A DNA stretch of 64,000 nucleotides from Chryseobacterium sp. SSA4.19 (GTDB lineage Bacteria > Bacteroidota > Bacteroidia > Flavobacteriales > Weeksellaceae): contig NZ_JAKVIP010000015.1 of the NCBI RefSeq assembly GCF_022601875.1, forward strand, positions 54,522-118,521, written 5' to 3'. Positions 16,142-25,461 of this stretch are shown here, piece after piece (the stretch's first letter is position 1; every line of letters starts with the position of its first letter). A model generated the notes under the pieces. That model worked only from the letters and a program-made list of their open reading frames with translations, was not told the DNA's origin and ran no database searches. The position numbers and the translations under genes are program-made.

Positions 16142-16893
16142 TTCTTCTTAGTGTTATTTTGGGAAACCGGTTTTACTCCGGCTTTTTCTGCAGCGGGCAT
16201 TACAGGATTCTGTACGGAGTCCTTTTTTAAAGAATCTGCCGTTATCGGAGTATGCACCTGTACCTTTATTGTATCTTTTTCAATCATGTGGTTTTTCGTC
16301 TGTACAGGAGTATTTATTTTATCAAAAGATTTTTCCCCGAAGAGAAGCTCCTGCTGGGTATAGGCCACATACAGAATGCCTAAAACGGGAATAATAATCA
16401 GAATAATCCAAAGTACGGATTTATTAAACCGATAATTCTTCTTGCCCTTTACAGAAACTTCAGGTTTCGTGTCTTTACTGTTAATATCTGATATCCTGAT
16501 TTCTTCCAGACCGTAAAAGTCAGGATGGTCAGACTGAAGTCTGTTTCCTTTAAAATGAGTTTCACCGTCCTCAATAAATATAGTTCCCAATCCCTGAATA
16601 TCCAGGGTCTGTTCCGCCTGAAGTTTTTTCTTCCAAAAATCGGTCTGGATCTGGAGATCCGTTTTCGATGCTTCAAGAGTCATCCGTTTCTCGCCTCCGA
16701 TGAAAGATGCCAGCTCATCAGACTTCACTTCATAATCCGGTTTATACACAATGGTACTTGCAGGAGGAAGAATACTTCCGTTTTCGGAATTGATAATTGC
16801 TTTGGAATTTTCCAGAGCAAAAATGCCAAAACCGGGAACAGCGACTGTTCCAAACTGTTTTAAATATTCTAAAATGTAAGCTGAGGTATTCAT
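16138..16893 (-). CDS. HU-like (CCDC81-type) domain protein with one membrane helix
   Basis: A 251-aa protein. Residues 1-125 hold two HU/IHF-like alpha-beta units without the DNA-binding arm (SAYILEYLKQFGTVAVPGFG; KLQAEQTLDIQGLGTIF). This is the pattern of the prokaryotic CCDC81-type HU domains in Bacteroidota SPOR proteins. A transmembrane helix lies at about 161-180 (SVLWIILIIIPVLGILYVAY). The C-terminal 70 residues are a charged Lys/Pro/Val-rich tail ending in NNTKKK. The usual C-terminal SPOR domain that binds denuded septal peptidoglycan is absent, so this is a shortened form. A role in the divisome/envelope is inferred only from the architecture. Confidence 0.7.
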   Translation of the reverse strand: MNTSAYILEYLKQFGTVAVPGFGIFALENSKAIINSENGSILPPASTIVYKPDYEVKSDELASFIGGEKRMTLEASKTDLQIQTDFWKKKLQAEQTLDIQGLGTIFIEDGETHFKGNRLQSDHPDFYGLEEIRISDINSKDTKPEVSVKGKKNYRFNKSVLWIILIIIPVLGILYVAYTQQELLFGEKSFDKINTPVQTKNHMIEKDTIKVQVHTPITADSLKKDSVQNPVMPAAEKAGVKPVSQNNTKKK

Positions 16894-16900
16894 TTGGTCG

Positions 16901-16908
16901 CAAATTTA
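16901..16908 (-). promoter_or_regulatory. -7 promoter element for the HU-like/thioesterase pair
   Basis: TAAATTTG on the minus strand, 8-15 nt before the start codon, with a weak -33 TCTG at 16931-16928 (19-nt spacer). Confidence 0.45.
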
Positions 16909-17003
16909 TAACTTTTTCATGACTTTTCAGAAGATTTGTTTCTTTATGAATATCTGTTAAAACATAAGTTATGAAGGGTAAACCGAAGAGCTGATGCCTT
17001 CAA

Positions 17004-17026
17004 TAAAAAAGGCTGCAGAGCAGCCT
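17004..17026 (-). terminator. Terminator of the TonB receptor gene
   Basis: On the minus strand: AGGCTGC / GCAGCCT stem (7 bp, GC-rich), TCT loop, then TTTTTATT. It lies 48 nt after the receptor's stop. Confidence 0.85.
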
Positions 17027-17073
17027 AATCTAACTTTACTTTTACTATAATTGTTTAAATATAGTCTTCATCA

Positions 17074-19179
17074 TTACTGAATTTTCCAGCTGATCCCAAA
17101 CATAAAATTTGTCCCTGCCTGTGAAAAATAAGAAGGTGAACCTTCCCATACCGATCCGTTATTAACATATTTTCTATTGAGAATATTGTTAACCAAAAGT
17201 TTTAAAGCGATATCATTATTTTTAATTTTAAACTGATACTGCGCATTAAAATCCATTAGAAAATAATCTTTGAGCTGCAGGTTTTCATCTTCTGAATTGT
17301 CCAGATACTGTTTCCCGACATACTGATTCATCAAAGCAAACTGGAAATGGTTATCCGGATTGAATTTTACGCCCAGATTTGCAATCAGATCAGGTGAAAA
17401 AGAAATCTGTGTATTTCCGAGATCTTTTACGCCTGCTTCATTTTCTATTTTAAAATCTAAATTTCTGTTATTGCTGAAACTTACATTTCCGTTAAGTTCC
17501 CACTGTTTTGAAAGTTTCGCCAAAGCTCCCAACTCAATCCCGCTTCTGTAGCTTTTCCCTGAATTGGTTCTGATGAAAGCTCCGACATTGCTAAGTTCAC
17601 CGTTTAAAACCAACTGATTAACATAATACATGTAATATAAATTTGCCGTCAACGACACGATTCCGAACTGTCTTTCAAAACCGGCTTCAAAATCATGCAG
17701 TTTTTCTGCTTTTACATTATTATTGGCTAATAAATCCTCTCTGTTAGGCTCCCGATGCGCATGGGCATAAGAAATAAATAATTTCCCTTTTGGAAGTCTG
17801 TAATTAACTCCGGCTTTTGGATTAAAAAACAGCCAGGTTTTATCCAAGTTTGCTCCTTCACCATCTCCTGCCTGGATTATTTTGGTATTATAATCAATAT
17901 TCCTCAGCTGTAGATCACCGAAAAACTCAAATTCATTGACCTTTACCAAAGCTTTTGCAAATCCTGCCGTTTCATTTTTCACAGAACGGCTCCTGTAATA
18001 TTCATGCTCATCAATCTGAGGCAAGAAAACACCTGTTACATTTCCGTAATGTCTCCCGTAATATTGATTGGCGACTACACCGAAATTAAGATCAACCGCT
18101 CCCAATTTTCCGTACAGAGTAGAAATAACACCGTAAAAATCATTATTCAGCCATTTTTTTCTGATAAAATCAGAATATTCTTCACTTCCAATATCAGGCA
18201 AATTGTACCTCATGAATGGCTCACCCTGTTTGTAATTTTCATAATATCCTTTTCCTTTTGTGTAGTGTAAAGTTGTTTCCAAATTCCATCTGTCACTGAA
18301 TTTCTGTTCCCAAAGCAACTGGTAATGATTTTGTTTATAATTGTCCGTTTCATTATCATAAAAACCAACAATATTTTCAAAAGCGGCATCATAAATGGCC
18401 CCAGAAAAATTAAATCTCGGATTGGTTTCAAGTGTTTTCCTATCGATACCGTTCCAGGCCTGGTATGTTTTTTCTTTACCACCGAAAGCCATCAGCCGGA
18501 TTCTTGTTTTCCCCTCCTCATACAAAGCGGTGAAATTATAAGAATTCAGTTTTGAAAATGCCCTGTCGATATACCCGTCGGAATTGATATGTGTATATCT
18601 CGCCATCACAGAGAGACGGTTTCCGAGGAACTTCCCAGAACCTATTTCTGCAGAGTATTTATACGTATTGAATGAACCGTAGTTGTCATCTGTCTTAAAA
18701 TAAAATTTTTCTTCCGGATTCTTTGAAAGAACATTGATACTGGCTCCAAAAGCTGCTGCTCCATTATTGGAAGTCCCTACTCCTCTCTGAATTACAATCT
18801 GTGATGCAGAACTTGTAAGATCCGAAACATTAACAAAGAAAGTACCCTGACTTTCGGAATCATTATACGGAACACCGTTCATCATGACATTGATGGCACT
18901 TCCTGCTACCCCACGAATTCTAAAACCTGTATATCCTACGCCATTTCCCGCATCAGAGGTTGAAATAATAGACGTTTGGTTTTTAAGTAAAACGGGTAAA
19001 TCCTGTCCGAGATTACGGCTGTCAATATCTTTGGCAACATTGAGGATTTCTTTGGCAACGGGAAGTCTTCTGGTGAAATTAACGGCTTCAATTTCGTTTA
19101 TCTGTAAAGAATCGGTTGTCTGTGCCTGTAGAAAAGCAAATGAGCCTACAGTAAGTCCTAAAAAAAATAATCCTTTCAT
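17074..19179 (-). CDS. TonB-dependent receptor, probable thiamin transporter
   Basis: A 701-aa outer-membrane receptor energised by TonB/ExbBD. A signal peptide (MKGLFFLGLTVGSFAFLQAQ) precedes a TonB-box-like region. The plug domain (about residues 45-165) has GFRIRGVAGSAINVMMNGVP and the DLTSSASQIVIQRGVGTSNNG block. A 22-stranded-type barrel follows and ends in an aromatic residue region (FGISWKIQ). A TPP riboswitch about 120 nt upstream points to thiamin or a thiamin precursor as the substrate; the homologous idea is the TPP-regulated Omr1 receptor predicted in the Bacteroidetes. There is no SusD partner, and the gene is alone with its own terminator. Without the riboswitch I would call it only a TonB receptor. 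Confidence 0.85.
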   Translation of the reverse strand: MKGLFFLGLTVGSFAFLQAQTTDSLQINEIEAVNFTRRLPVAKEILNVAKDIDSRNLGQDLPVLLKNQTSIISTSDAGNGVGYTGFRIRGVAGSAINVMMNGVPYNDSESQGTFFVNVSDLTSSASQIVIQRGVGTSNNGAAAFGASINVLSKNPEEKFYFKTDDNYGSFNTYKYSAEIGSGKFLGNRLSVMARYTHINSDGYIDRAFSKLNSYNFTALYEEGKTRIRLMAFGGKEKTYQAWNGIDRKTLETNPRFNFSGAIYDAAFENIVGFYDNETDNYKQNHYQLLWEQKFSDRWNLETTLHYTKGKGYYENYKQGEPFMRYNLPDIGSEEYSDFIRKKWLNNDFYGVISTLYGKLGAVDLNFGVVANQYYGRHYGNVTGVFLPQIDEHEYYRSRSVKNETAGFAKALVKVNEFEFFGDLQLRNIDYNTKIIQAGDGEGANLDKTWLFFNPKAGVNYRLPKGKLFISYAHAHREPNREDLLANNNVKAEKLHDFEAGFERQFGIVSLTANLYYMYYVNQLVLNGELSNVGAFIRTNSGKSYRSGIELGALAKLSKQWELNGNVSFSNNRNLDFKIENEAGVKDLGNTQISFSPDLIANLGVKFNPDNHFQFALMNQYVGKQYLDNSEDENLQLKDYFLMDFNAQYQFKIKNNDIALKLLVNNILNRKYVNNGSVWEGSPSYFSQAGTNFMFGISWKIQ

Positions 19180-19204
19180 TCTATAAATTTTAAAATTTAA
19201 TGAA
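19175..19204 (-). promoter_or_regulatory. Possible start-codon hairpin of the TonB receptor
   Basis: TTCATT (19204-19199) can pair with AATGAA (19180-19175), which contains the receptor ATG. Between them lies the perfect 16-nt palindrome TAAATTTTAAAATTTA (19199-19184). It is A/T-only and weak, but placed like the stronger start-codon hairpin of thiS. Confidence 0.4.
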
Positions 19205-19299
19205 TAAAAGGGGCGGATTAAAATAATGTAACCATGTGGTAATTTAACAGTCTAATAATGAGAATTGGTATATTGCTACACTTTTATATCGGTACATTT

Positions 19300-19376
19300 T
19301 AAATTCCCTAAACAGCATTACCCGTTCCAGGTTCATTGGGTATAATCTCAGCTTGTTAAAGCACCCCTTTATTTCA
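19300..19376 (-). ncRNA. TPP (thi-box) riboswitch before the TonB receptor
   Basis: The minus strand reads GGGGTGC, then GCTGAGATTATACCC, GAACCTGG, CGGGTAATGC and TAGGGAA in the order and spacing of the TPP aptamer. P1 can form between AAATAAA upstream and the T/A-rich 3' end. Binding of thiamin pyrophosphate should repress the receptor. The 120-nt stretch to the start codon has no obvious terminator, so control is probably at translation. Confidence 0.93.
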
Positions 19377-19426
19377 GCCGCGAAAATACAAAATTTTCAT
19401 GAGATGCAATACATCTTTAGCTGATG

Positions 19427-20197
19427 TTAATACGTCTTATTGTGATCATCTATATAATAATAATTCTTTCCGTCTTTTGAAACATCAAACATCTTCCCCA
19501 ACTTCCAGCTGAAATTACGCTTTATATCCTCATATTCAAATGGAATTATGATGTTGTTATTTTTATCAATTATTCCGAAACTATCATTTTTGGAAGCAAT
19601 AATCATAGGATTGGCAACATCATCACCTTCAAGAATATATAGGTATTCATACTGGGGATAAATTTTGAACTGCTTGTAATCCTGTGGATCTTTGAAGACG
19701 GATTTTTCCATGATTCCGTAAAAACCGTTCAGGACATAAGCCTGAAACAGCTGCTGGGTATATTCTTTATGCACACATTTTCCCAAGTCTGCCTTCTTAA
19801 ACTGATAGACTCTTCTTCCCTTTTGATCAATCCTGTAGGATATTTCATTTTTTTCTACCGTGGCATATTCTGCAGTTCCAAATTTCCTTAGTTTTTCATT
19901 CGGAGAATTAAGAAGGTTACAGTCTTCGTAGAAGAAAACGGCAATATGATATTCCGGCTGGATGATAAATTTCCCTTTTTGATTGACATATCCGAAATTC
20001 CCGGCTTTCTTTTTAGGAATTAAAGCAGGCAGATCCTTGTTAACGACAGGAAACTCAATACTCTTTTTATTCTGAACCATTGCATTTCCAACAGTAGTTT
20101 TCAGCGTGTTCTTAACAAACGGTTTTCTGACAGTCCTTGTCTGAGAGCAGATAAAAACCGAAACGAATAGACCTATTAACTGAATTCCTTTTTTCAT
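19427..20197 (-). CDS. WG-repeat secreted protein
   Basis: A predicted exported protein of about 256 aa with a signal peptide (MKKGIQLIGLFVSVFICSQ) and two clear WG (beta-propeller-like) repeats: FGYVNQKGKFIIQPEYH and FGIIDKNNNIIIPFEYED. WG-repeat proteins are common in Bacteroidota and of mostly unknown function. I chose ATG 20197; in-frame ATGs at 20203 and 20206 and a longer frame to 20248 exist but would spoil the signal peptide. It is divergent from the aconitase gene and ends 50 nt before the TPP riboswitch. Confidence 0.75.
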   Translation of the reverse strand: MKKGIQLIGLFVSVFICSQTRTVRKPFVKNTLKTTVGNAMVQNKKSIEFPVVNKDLPALIPKKKAGNFGYVNQKGKFIIQPEYHIAVFFYEDCNLLNSPNEKLRKFGTAEYATVEKNEISYRIDQKGRRVYQFKKADLGKCVHKEYTQQLFQAYVLNGFYGIMEKSVFKDPQDYKQFKIYPQYEYLYILEGDDVANPMIIASKNDSFGIIDKNNNIIIPFEYEDIKRNFSWKLGKMFDVSKDGKNYYYIDDHNKTY

Positions 20198-20298
20198 ATT
20201 CATCATTTGGCTGCAAAAATACGCCAAAATAGAAATTATAAAACACATATTTATAAAGAATCTAAATAATTTAGCTTACATAAAATATTAAAAATTTG

Positions 20299-20306
20299 TA
20301 ATTTTG
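20299..20306 (+). promoter_or_regulatory. -7 promoter element for the aconitase gene
   Basis: TAATTTTG matches TAnnTTTG; the start point would be near 20312, about 40 nt before the ATG. The -33 box is poor (TTTA at 20270-20273, 25-nt spacer). Confidence 0.4.
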
Positions 20307-20351
20307 GGAACAATTTTTAATTGTTTGATAATTCTAAAACATTTTTAAGAT

Positions 20352-22619
20352 ATGACATTTGATATCGATATGATCAAAAAAGTGTACGAGCGTTACCCTG
20401 AAAGAATTGCAGCAGCAAGACAGATCGTGGGAAAACCTCTTACCTTATCAGAAAAAATATTATACACTCACCTTTGGGAAGGAAATGCTACAAAAGCACA
20501 TGAAAGAGGAAATTCTTATGTGGACTTCGCACCGGACCGAGTGGCTATGCAGGATGCTACTGCACAGATGGCACTTTTACAGTTTATGCAGGCCGGGAAA
20601 GCTAAAGTAGCAGTTCCTTCAACGGCCCATGCGGATCACCTGATCCAGGCAAAAGTAGGTGCTGATAAAGATTTACAGGAAGGTATCAATAAGAACTCTG
20701 AGGTTTTCAATTTCCTGAGTTCTGTTTGCGATAAATACGGAATCGGTTTCTGGAAGCCTGGTGCCGGTATTATTCACCAGGTAGTACTGGAAAACTATGC
20801 ATTCCCTGGAGGAATGATGATCGGGACTGACTCTCATACAGTAAATGCCGGAGGTTTAGGAATGGTAGCCATTGGTGTAGGAGGTGCTGATGCGGTAGAT
20901 GTAATGGCAGGAATGGCCTGGGAACTTAAAATGCCAAAATTAATCGGTGTAAAGTTAACGGGTAAAATGTCCGGATGGACTTCTGCAAAAGACGTTATCC
21001 TTAAAGTGGCTGGAATTCTTACCGTGAAGGGAGGAACAGGATGCATCGTAGAATATTTCGGAGAAGGAGCTGAATCTCTTTCAGCAACCGGTAAAGGTAC
21101 GATCTGTAATATGGGTGCTGAAATCGGGGCTACGACTTCTACTTTCGGATATGATGATTCTATGAGAAGATATCTGGCTGCTACAGGCAGACAGGATGTA
21201 GTGGAGGCAGCAGACAAAATTGCTGAACATTTAACGGGTGATGCTGAAGTATATGCCAACCCTGAGCAATATTTTGACCAATTAATCGAAATCAACCTTT
21301 CTGAACTGGCACCTCACCTGAACGGACCTTTCACTCCGGATTTGGCAACTCCTGTTTCTGAATTCAGAGCTAAAGCAGAAGCAAACGGATGGCCTTTAGA
21401 AGTGGAATGGGCATTAATCGGTTCTTGTACCAACTCTTCATATGAAGATTTATCAAGAGCAGCTTCTATTGTAGAAGATGCGGTAGCCAAAGGAGTAAAA
21501 CCTAAAGCAATCCTGGGGATCAATCCAGGTTCAGAACAGGTAAAATATACTGCTGAGAGAGACGGTTTTTTAGATTCTTTCAGAAAATTTGAAAACGCAA
21601 GGATTTTTACCAATGCCTGCGGACCTTGTATCGGACAATGGGACAGAGAAGGGGCTGAAAAAGGAGAGAAAAACTCTATCATCCACTCTTTCAACCGAAA
21701 CTTTGCGAAAAGAGCAGACGGAAACCCAAACACACACGCATTCGTAGCTTCACCGGAAATGGTAGCGGCTGTTGCCATCTCAGGAAGACTGGATTTCAAC
21801 CCGATCACTGACACTTTAACCGCTGAAAACGGTGAACAGATAAAACTTGATGAGCCTAAAGGTTCTGAATTACCGGCTAAAGGATTTGCTGTAGAAGATG
21901 CAGGATATCAGGCGCCTTCAGCAGACGGTTCTTCAGTAGTCGTAAATGTAAGCCCAACTTCAGACCGACTTCAGCTACTGGAAGAATTCCCGGCCTGGGA
22001 CGGAAAAAATATTGAAGGAGCAAGAGTTTTAATCAAGGCTTTCGGAAAATGTACAACTGACCATATTTCTATGGCCGGGCCATGGTTGAAATACAGAGGT
22101 CACCTTGACAATATTTCAAACAATATGCTGATCGGAGCTGTTAATGCCTATAACATGGAAACGAACAACGTGAAAAACCTTCTGACAGGTGAACACGGTG
22201 AAGTTCCTGCCGTACAGAGAGCATATAAAGCTGCAGGAGTACCGACTATCGTTGTAGGAGACCAGAACTACGGTGAAGGTTCTTCCAGAGAACACGCCGC
22301 TATGGAGCCGAGACATCTGGGTGTAAAAGCTGTATTGGTAAAATCATTCGCAAGGATCCACGAAACGAACCTTAAGAAACAAGGGATGTTAGGATTAACA
22401 TTTGCCAATGAGGGAGATTATGATAAAATCCAGGAAGATGACACGGTAAACTTCTTAGATTTAGATCAGTTTGCTCCTGAAAAGCAGCTGACTTTAGAAT
22501 TTGTTCATGCGGACGGAACTAAAGATATCATCATGGCCAACCATACTTATAACAATCAGCAGATTGACTGGTTTAAAGCTGGTTCAGCACTCAACCTGAT
22601 TAAGCAACAGGAGAATTAA
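20352..22619 (+). CDS. Aconitate hydratase
   Basis: TCA-cycle enzyme that isomerises citrate to isocitrate through cis-aconitate using a [4Fe-4S] cluster. The 755-aa length and order (domains 1-3 then the swivel domain from about residue 540) match the mitochondrial-type aconitase used by Bacteroidota. Cluster ligands are the Cys in [12 protein letters not shown] and the two in [11 protein letters not shown]; the active-site segment [13 protein letters not shown] is near residue 157. The swivel domain shows [18 protein letters not shown] terminator follows within 25 nt, so it is a single-gene unit. Confidence 0.96.
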   Translation: MTFDIDMIKKVYERYPERIAAARQIVGKPLTLSEKILYTHLWEGNATKAHERGNSYVDFAPDRVAMQDATAQMALLQFMQAGKAKVAVPSTAHADHLIQAKVGADKDLQEGINKNSEVFNFLSSVCDKYGIGFWKPGAGIIHQVVLENYAFPGGMMIGTDSHTVNAGGLGMVAIGVGGADAVDVMAGMAWELKMPKLIGVKLTGKMSGWTSAKDVILKVAGILTVKGGTGCIVEYFGEGAESLSATGKGTICNMGAEIGATTSTFGYDDSMRRYLAATGRQDVVEAADKIAEHLTGDAEVYANPEQYFDQLIEINLSELAPHLNGPFTPDLATPVSEFRAKAEANGWPLEVEWALIGSCTNSSYEDLSRAASIVEDAVAKGVKPKAILGINPGSEQVKYTAERDGFLDSFRKFENARIFTNACGPCIGQWDREGAEKGEKNSIIHSFNRNFAKRADGNPNTHAFVASPEMVAAVAISGRLDFNPITDTLTAENGEQIKLDEPKGSELPAKGFAVEDAGYQAPSADGSSVVVNVSPTSDRLQLLEEFPAWDGKNIEGARVLIKAFGKCTTDHISMAGPWLKYRGHLDNISNNMLIGAVNAYNMETNNVKNLLTGEHGEVPAVQRAYKAAGVPTIVVGDQNYGEGSSREHAAMEPRHLGVKAVLVKSFARIHETNLKKQGMLGLTFANEGDYDKIQEDDTVNFLDLDQFAPEKQLTLEFVHADGTKDIIMANHTYNNQQIDWFKAGSALNLIKQQEN

Positions 22620-22641
22620 TTGTTAGATTAATTAATCATAG

Positions 22642-22671
22642 AAAAGCAGTTTCATTTTGAAACTGCTTTTT
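22642..22671. terminator. Bidirectional terminator between aconitase and LytTR regulator genes
   Basis: A 13-bp perfect stem AAAAGCAGTTTCA / TGAAACTGCTTTT with a TTT loop, between converging genes. Confidence 0.88.
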
Positions 22672-23359
22672 ACTTTATTTTAGTCAAAAGGTTCACCCTG
22701 TAACTTTCTCCTATGGGAATTTCATGATGGGTAATCAAATTTACTTTTCTTGGTGCTATCTCTTTGATTTTATTCAAATTGATAATAAAAGATTTATGGA
22801 TTCTTGCGAAAGAGCCTTCCGGAAGCTGCTGTTCCAGTGATTTCAAGGTATCCAATACAATATATTCCTTTTCAACAGTTCTGATGTTTACATAATCTTT
22901 AATACTTTCAACAAACAGGACATCTTCAAAATCAATTCTATACTGCCGTCCGGAAGATTTTACAAAAAAATGAGAATCTTCTTTTTTATCTTCATTAACA
23001 GCAAAACGCTCCCAGGCTTTTTCAGCACTTTTGTAAAAACGTTCAAAAGAAACGGGCTTAAGAAGATAATCTATAATATGATATTCATATCCTTCCAGAG
23101 CATATTCCGAATAAGCAGTCGTCAAAATATACCTCAGTTTATTCCCCAAAATATTCATAAAATTGATACCTGTCAATTCAGGCATCTGGATATCCAGAAA
23201 GACCAGATCACATTCATTCTTTTGAATATAATCCAGAGCTTCAATCGGGTTTTCTGTTGAGAAAACCAGTTCCAGAAAAGAAACCTTCTGCACGTAGCTT
23301 TCCAGCAGCGAAATGGCCAGCGGCTCATCATCAACTATGATGCATTTAATTTTATTCAT
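22670..23359 (-). CDS. LytTR-family response regulator
   Basis: A 229-aa two-component regulator. The receiver domain has the acidic pair IIVDDEP, phospho-acceptor D56 in VFLDIQMP and the T/K switch residues (LTTAYSEYALEGYEY; LLKPVSFERF). The C-terminal LytTR DNA-binding domain (about 135-229) contains FVKSSGRQYRIDFEDVLFVES and ARIHKSFIINLNKI. I chose ATG 23359, which overlaps the end of the histidine kinase gene by 8 nt. The kinase-regulator pair is thus translationally coupled. Targets are unknown; the adjacent envelope genes transcribed the other way are candidates. Confidence 0.93.
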   Translation of the reverse strand: MNKIKCIIVDDEPLAISLLESYVQKVSFLELVFSTENPIEALDYIQKNECDLVFLDIQMPELTGINFMNILGNKLRYILTTAYSEYALEGYEYHIIDYLLKPVSFERFYKSAEKAWERFAVNEDKKEDSHFFVKSSGRQYRIDFEDVLFVESIKDYVNIRTVEKEYIVLDTLKSLEQQLPEGSFARIHKSFIINLNKIKEIAPRKVNLITHHEIPIGESYRVNLLTKIK

Positions 23360-24377
23360 CCCGTAAATCAATTTTTAAATCTACAACAAATTCCGATTCC
23401 GAGTCTTTGATATTTAACTCATATTTTTTCGGATAAAGAATCTCAAGTCTTTTTTTAACATTATCAATTCCGATTCCGGATATTGTATCTTTTACTCTTT
23501 GATTTTTAAAATTGTGAAGATAAAAATGAAGCAATTTATGTTCATCTGAAATCTTCAGTAGAAATCCTTTATTCCTAAAATCTCCATGCTTGAAGGCATT
23601 TTCTACGAAAGGAACTAATAGCATGGGCGAAATAGGCAGTGCAGGATGACTGATATTTCTTTCAGTAATCAATAATTCGGGATTTTTAATCCTCAGCTTT
23701 TCAAGGGCTGTCAGACTGTCAATATAACCAATTTCCTTTTCTAAAGAAATAAAGTTTTCTTCAAGGTCCTTTGTGCTGAATCTCAACAGCTTGCTCAATT
23801 CTTCTATGGCCGGCAATGCTTTATCAGATTTCTGATACACCAAAGAATAAATGTTATTTAAGGAATTAAAAATAAAATGAGGGTTGATCTGGGTTTTTAA
23901 AGCCTGGATTTTTGCCTGGTTTCTTTCTAATTCCAGTTCTTTTTTTTCGGCTTCTATTACTCCAAACCTTTCCAAGAGCCATAATATACCGGAAATAAAG
24001 ACAATGACACTGCCATTATAAATATTATCAAAAAAATAATAAGCAATCCCGGTGTCCTTTCTATAATTGCTGAATCCAAAAGTCAATGGAAGGAAAACCT
24101 CTTCTATCAAATAACGCAAAGTCGCAAAACAAACAATTGAAAATAAAAAAACCAAAACAGCAGTATAAAGCTTTTTGAAATTGAAGATCCTGGGAATAAT
24201 AAAAAGATAACAAATATAAAAAGTACTGATTCCAACAAGGAAATAAGTAATATTAAGCGTCTGATGAATGTAAAAATTATCTCCCTTTACAAAAAATATT
24301 TGTGGGGCAATAACATTACCAGTAAAGTTGAAACTCCAGTATATAATCTGAAGCCAAATAATCTGTTTTTTTTTCAT
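23352..24377 (-). CDS. LytS/YehU-type sensor histidine kinase
   Basis: A 341-aa membrane histidine kinase. Four membrane helices lie in the first 150 residues (QIIWLQIIYWSFNFTG; NITYFLVGISTFYICYLF; AVLVFLFSIVCFATL; GSVIVFISGILWLL). A short coiled coil (EKKELELERNQAKIQALKTQ) leads into the His_kinase domain, with the phospho-acceptor His in NPHFIFNSLNNI. The GHKL ATPase has N in LVPFVENAFKHG and a G-box GIGIDNVKKR. I chose ATG 24377. No periplasmic sensor domain is visible, so the signal may lie in the membrane. Confidence 0.92.
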   Translation of the reverse strand: MKKKQIIWLQIIYWSFNFTGNVIAPQIFFVKGDNFYIHQTLNITYFLVGISTFYICYLFIIPRIFNFKKLYTAVLVFLFSIVCFATLRYLIEEVFLPLTFGFSNYRKDTGIAYYFFDNIYNGSVIVFISGILWLLERFGVIEAEKKELELERNQAKIQALKTQINPHFIFNSLNNIYSLVYQKSDKALPAIEELSKLLRFSTKDLEENFISLEKEIGYIDSLTALEKLRIKNPELLITERNISHPALPISPMLLVPFVENAFKHGDFRNKGFLLKISDEHKLLHFYLHNFKNQRVKDTISGIGIDNVKKRLEILYPKKYELNIKDSESEFVVDLKIDLRDE

Positions 24378-24558
24378 TTTCAAATGTAAGCTTCTTCATT
24401 TTTCATTTCCTAATGATTTCCGACAAATGCCCGTTTTTTATCGATGAAACTATTTGATCGAATAAAAATCGGTTAATGTCGAAATGCTATTCCATAGATT
24501 TCACCATATATCTACCTTTGAATCATTCAAAATAAATTAACTAACAAATAAAATAAGT

Positions 24559-25398
24559 ATGAAAACATTTATTTACAGCTTACTGGCATGCTTCTGCAAT
24601 TTTGTTTCTGCACAGAAAAAACCATCGGAGTATTTCAATAACCCTAAGACCAAAGTTCTCGTTGTCGGGTCATTCCATTTTGATTACCCTAATCTTGATG
24701 CCCATAAGACAGAAAAAGGAGATCAGGTTGATGTCCTGTCACCGAAAACTGCACAGGAAGTAAAAGAGCTTACTGACTACATCAAGAAATTTAAACCTAC
24801 AAAAATAGCTATAGAGGCTTGGCCGGAATGGAATGCCAATCAGAAATTAAAAGAATACAAAGATGGGAAGTATAAAGACAAAAGGGATGAACGCTACCAG
24901 ATTGCCATGCGGATCGCAAAAGAGCTCAACCTTACTGAATTATACAGTATTGATGCAAATTCTATTTTAGATGATCTTGAAGAAAAATTCGGGAAGACAG
25001 ACTCTGTGTATTTTAAAAACATGAGTGCAGACTATGATTTTTTAAGTGATGATCCAATTTCAAAACAGTATAATGTCTTTTTTAAAAATTCCGAACGAAA
25101 AAACTTCAAATCTATTTTAGAGCTTTTTAAATTCATGAACAGTAAAGAATACCATCAATATGAGTATGGTGCTTATCTTACCGGAGATTTCAAATTAAGA
25201 GATCACGATGGGGCGGATATGCTTGCTTTGTATTGGTATAACAGAAATCTGAGAATGTTCCGCAATATCCAGAATATTCCCCGTAATACAGAAGACAGAA
25301 TACTTATTATTGCAGGAAATGGTCATGCATCAGTGTTAAGACAGCTGTTCACTTCTTCCCCTGAATTTGATTATGTTGAATTCGATAGTCTAAAATAA
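24559..25398 (+). CDS. DUF5694 exported protein (TraB/TIKI-like)
   Basis: A 279-aa protein with a signal peptide (MKTFIYSLLACFCNFVSAQ). Conserved blocks are VLVVGSFHFDYPNLDAH near the N-terminus, KIAIEAWPEWN in the middle and IIAGNGHASVLRQLF at the end. This GxxHF ... E ... GxGH pattern is reminiscent of the TraB/GumN/TIKI metal-dependent protease-like clan and fits DUF5694. Catalytic activity is inferred from family resemblance only. It is divergent from the LytS gene (175-bp gap) and lies 63 nt before an outer-membrane barrel gene on the same strand. Confidence 0.75.
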   Translation: MKTFIYSLLACFCNFVSAQKKPSEYFNNPKTKVLVVGSFHFDYPNLDAHKTEKGDQVDVLSPKTAQEVKELTDYIKKFKPTKIAIEAWPEWNANQKLKEYKDGKYKDKRDERYQIAMRIAKELNLTELYSIDANSILDDLEEKFGKTDSVYFKNMSADYDFLSDDPISKQYNVFFKNSERKNFKSILELFKFMNSKEYHQYEYGAYLTGDFKLRDHDGADMLALYWYNRNLRMFRNIQNIPRNTEDRILIIAGNGHASVLRQLFTSSPEFDYVEFDSLK

Positions 25399-25461
25399 GA
25401 AAAAAAGCTTTGTAACAAAATTTCGTTTTTTGCGTCTAACTGAATAGCAGTACATCATATT

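Noticed and set aside
20834..21814. Two long minus-strand frames inside the aconitase gene
   Set aside because: Antisense to conserved catalytic blocks; no start context or promoter was seen.
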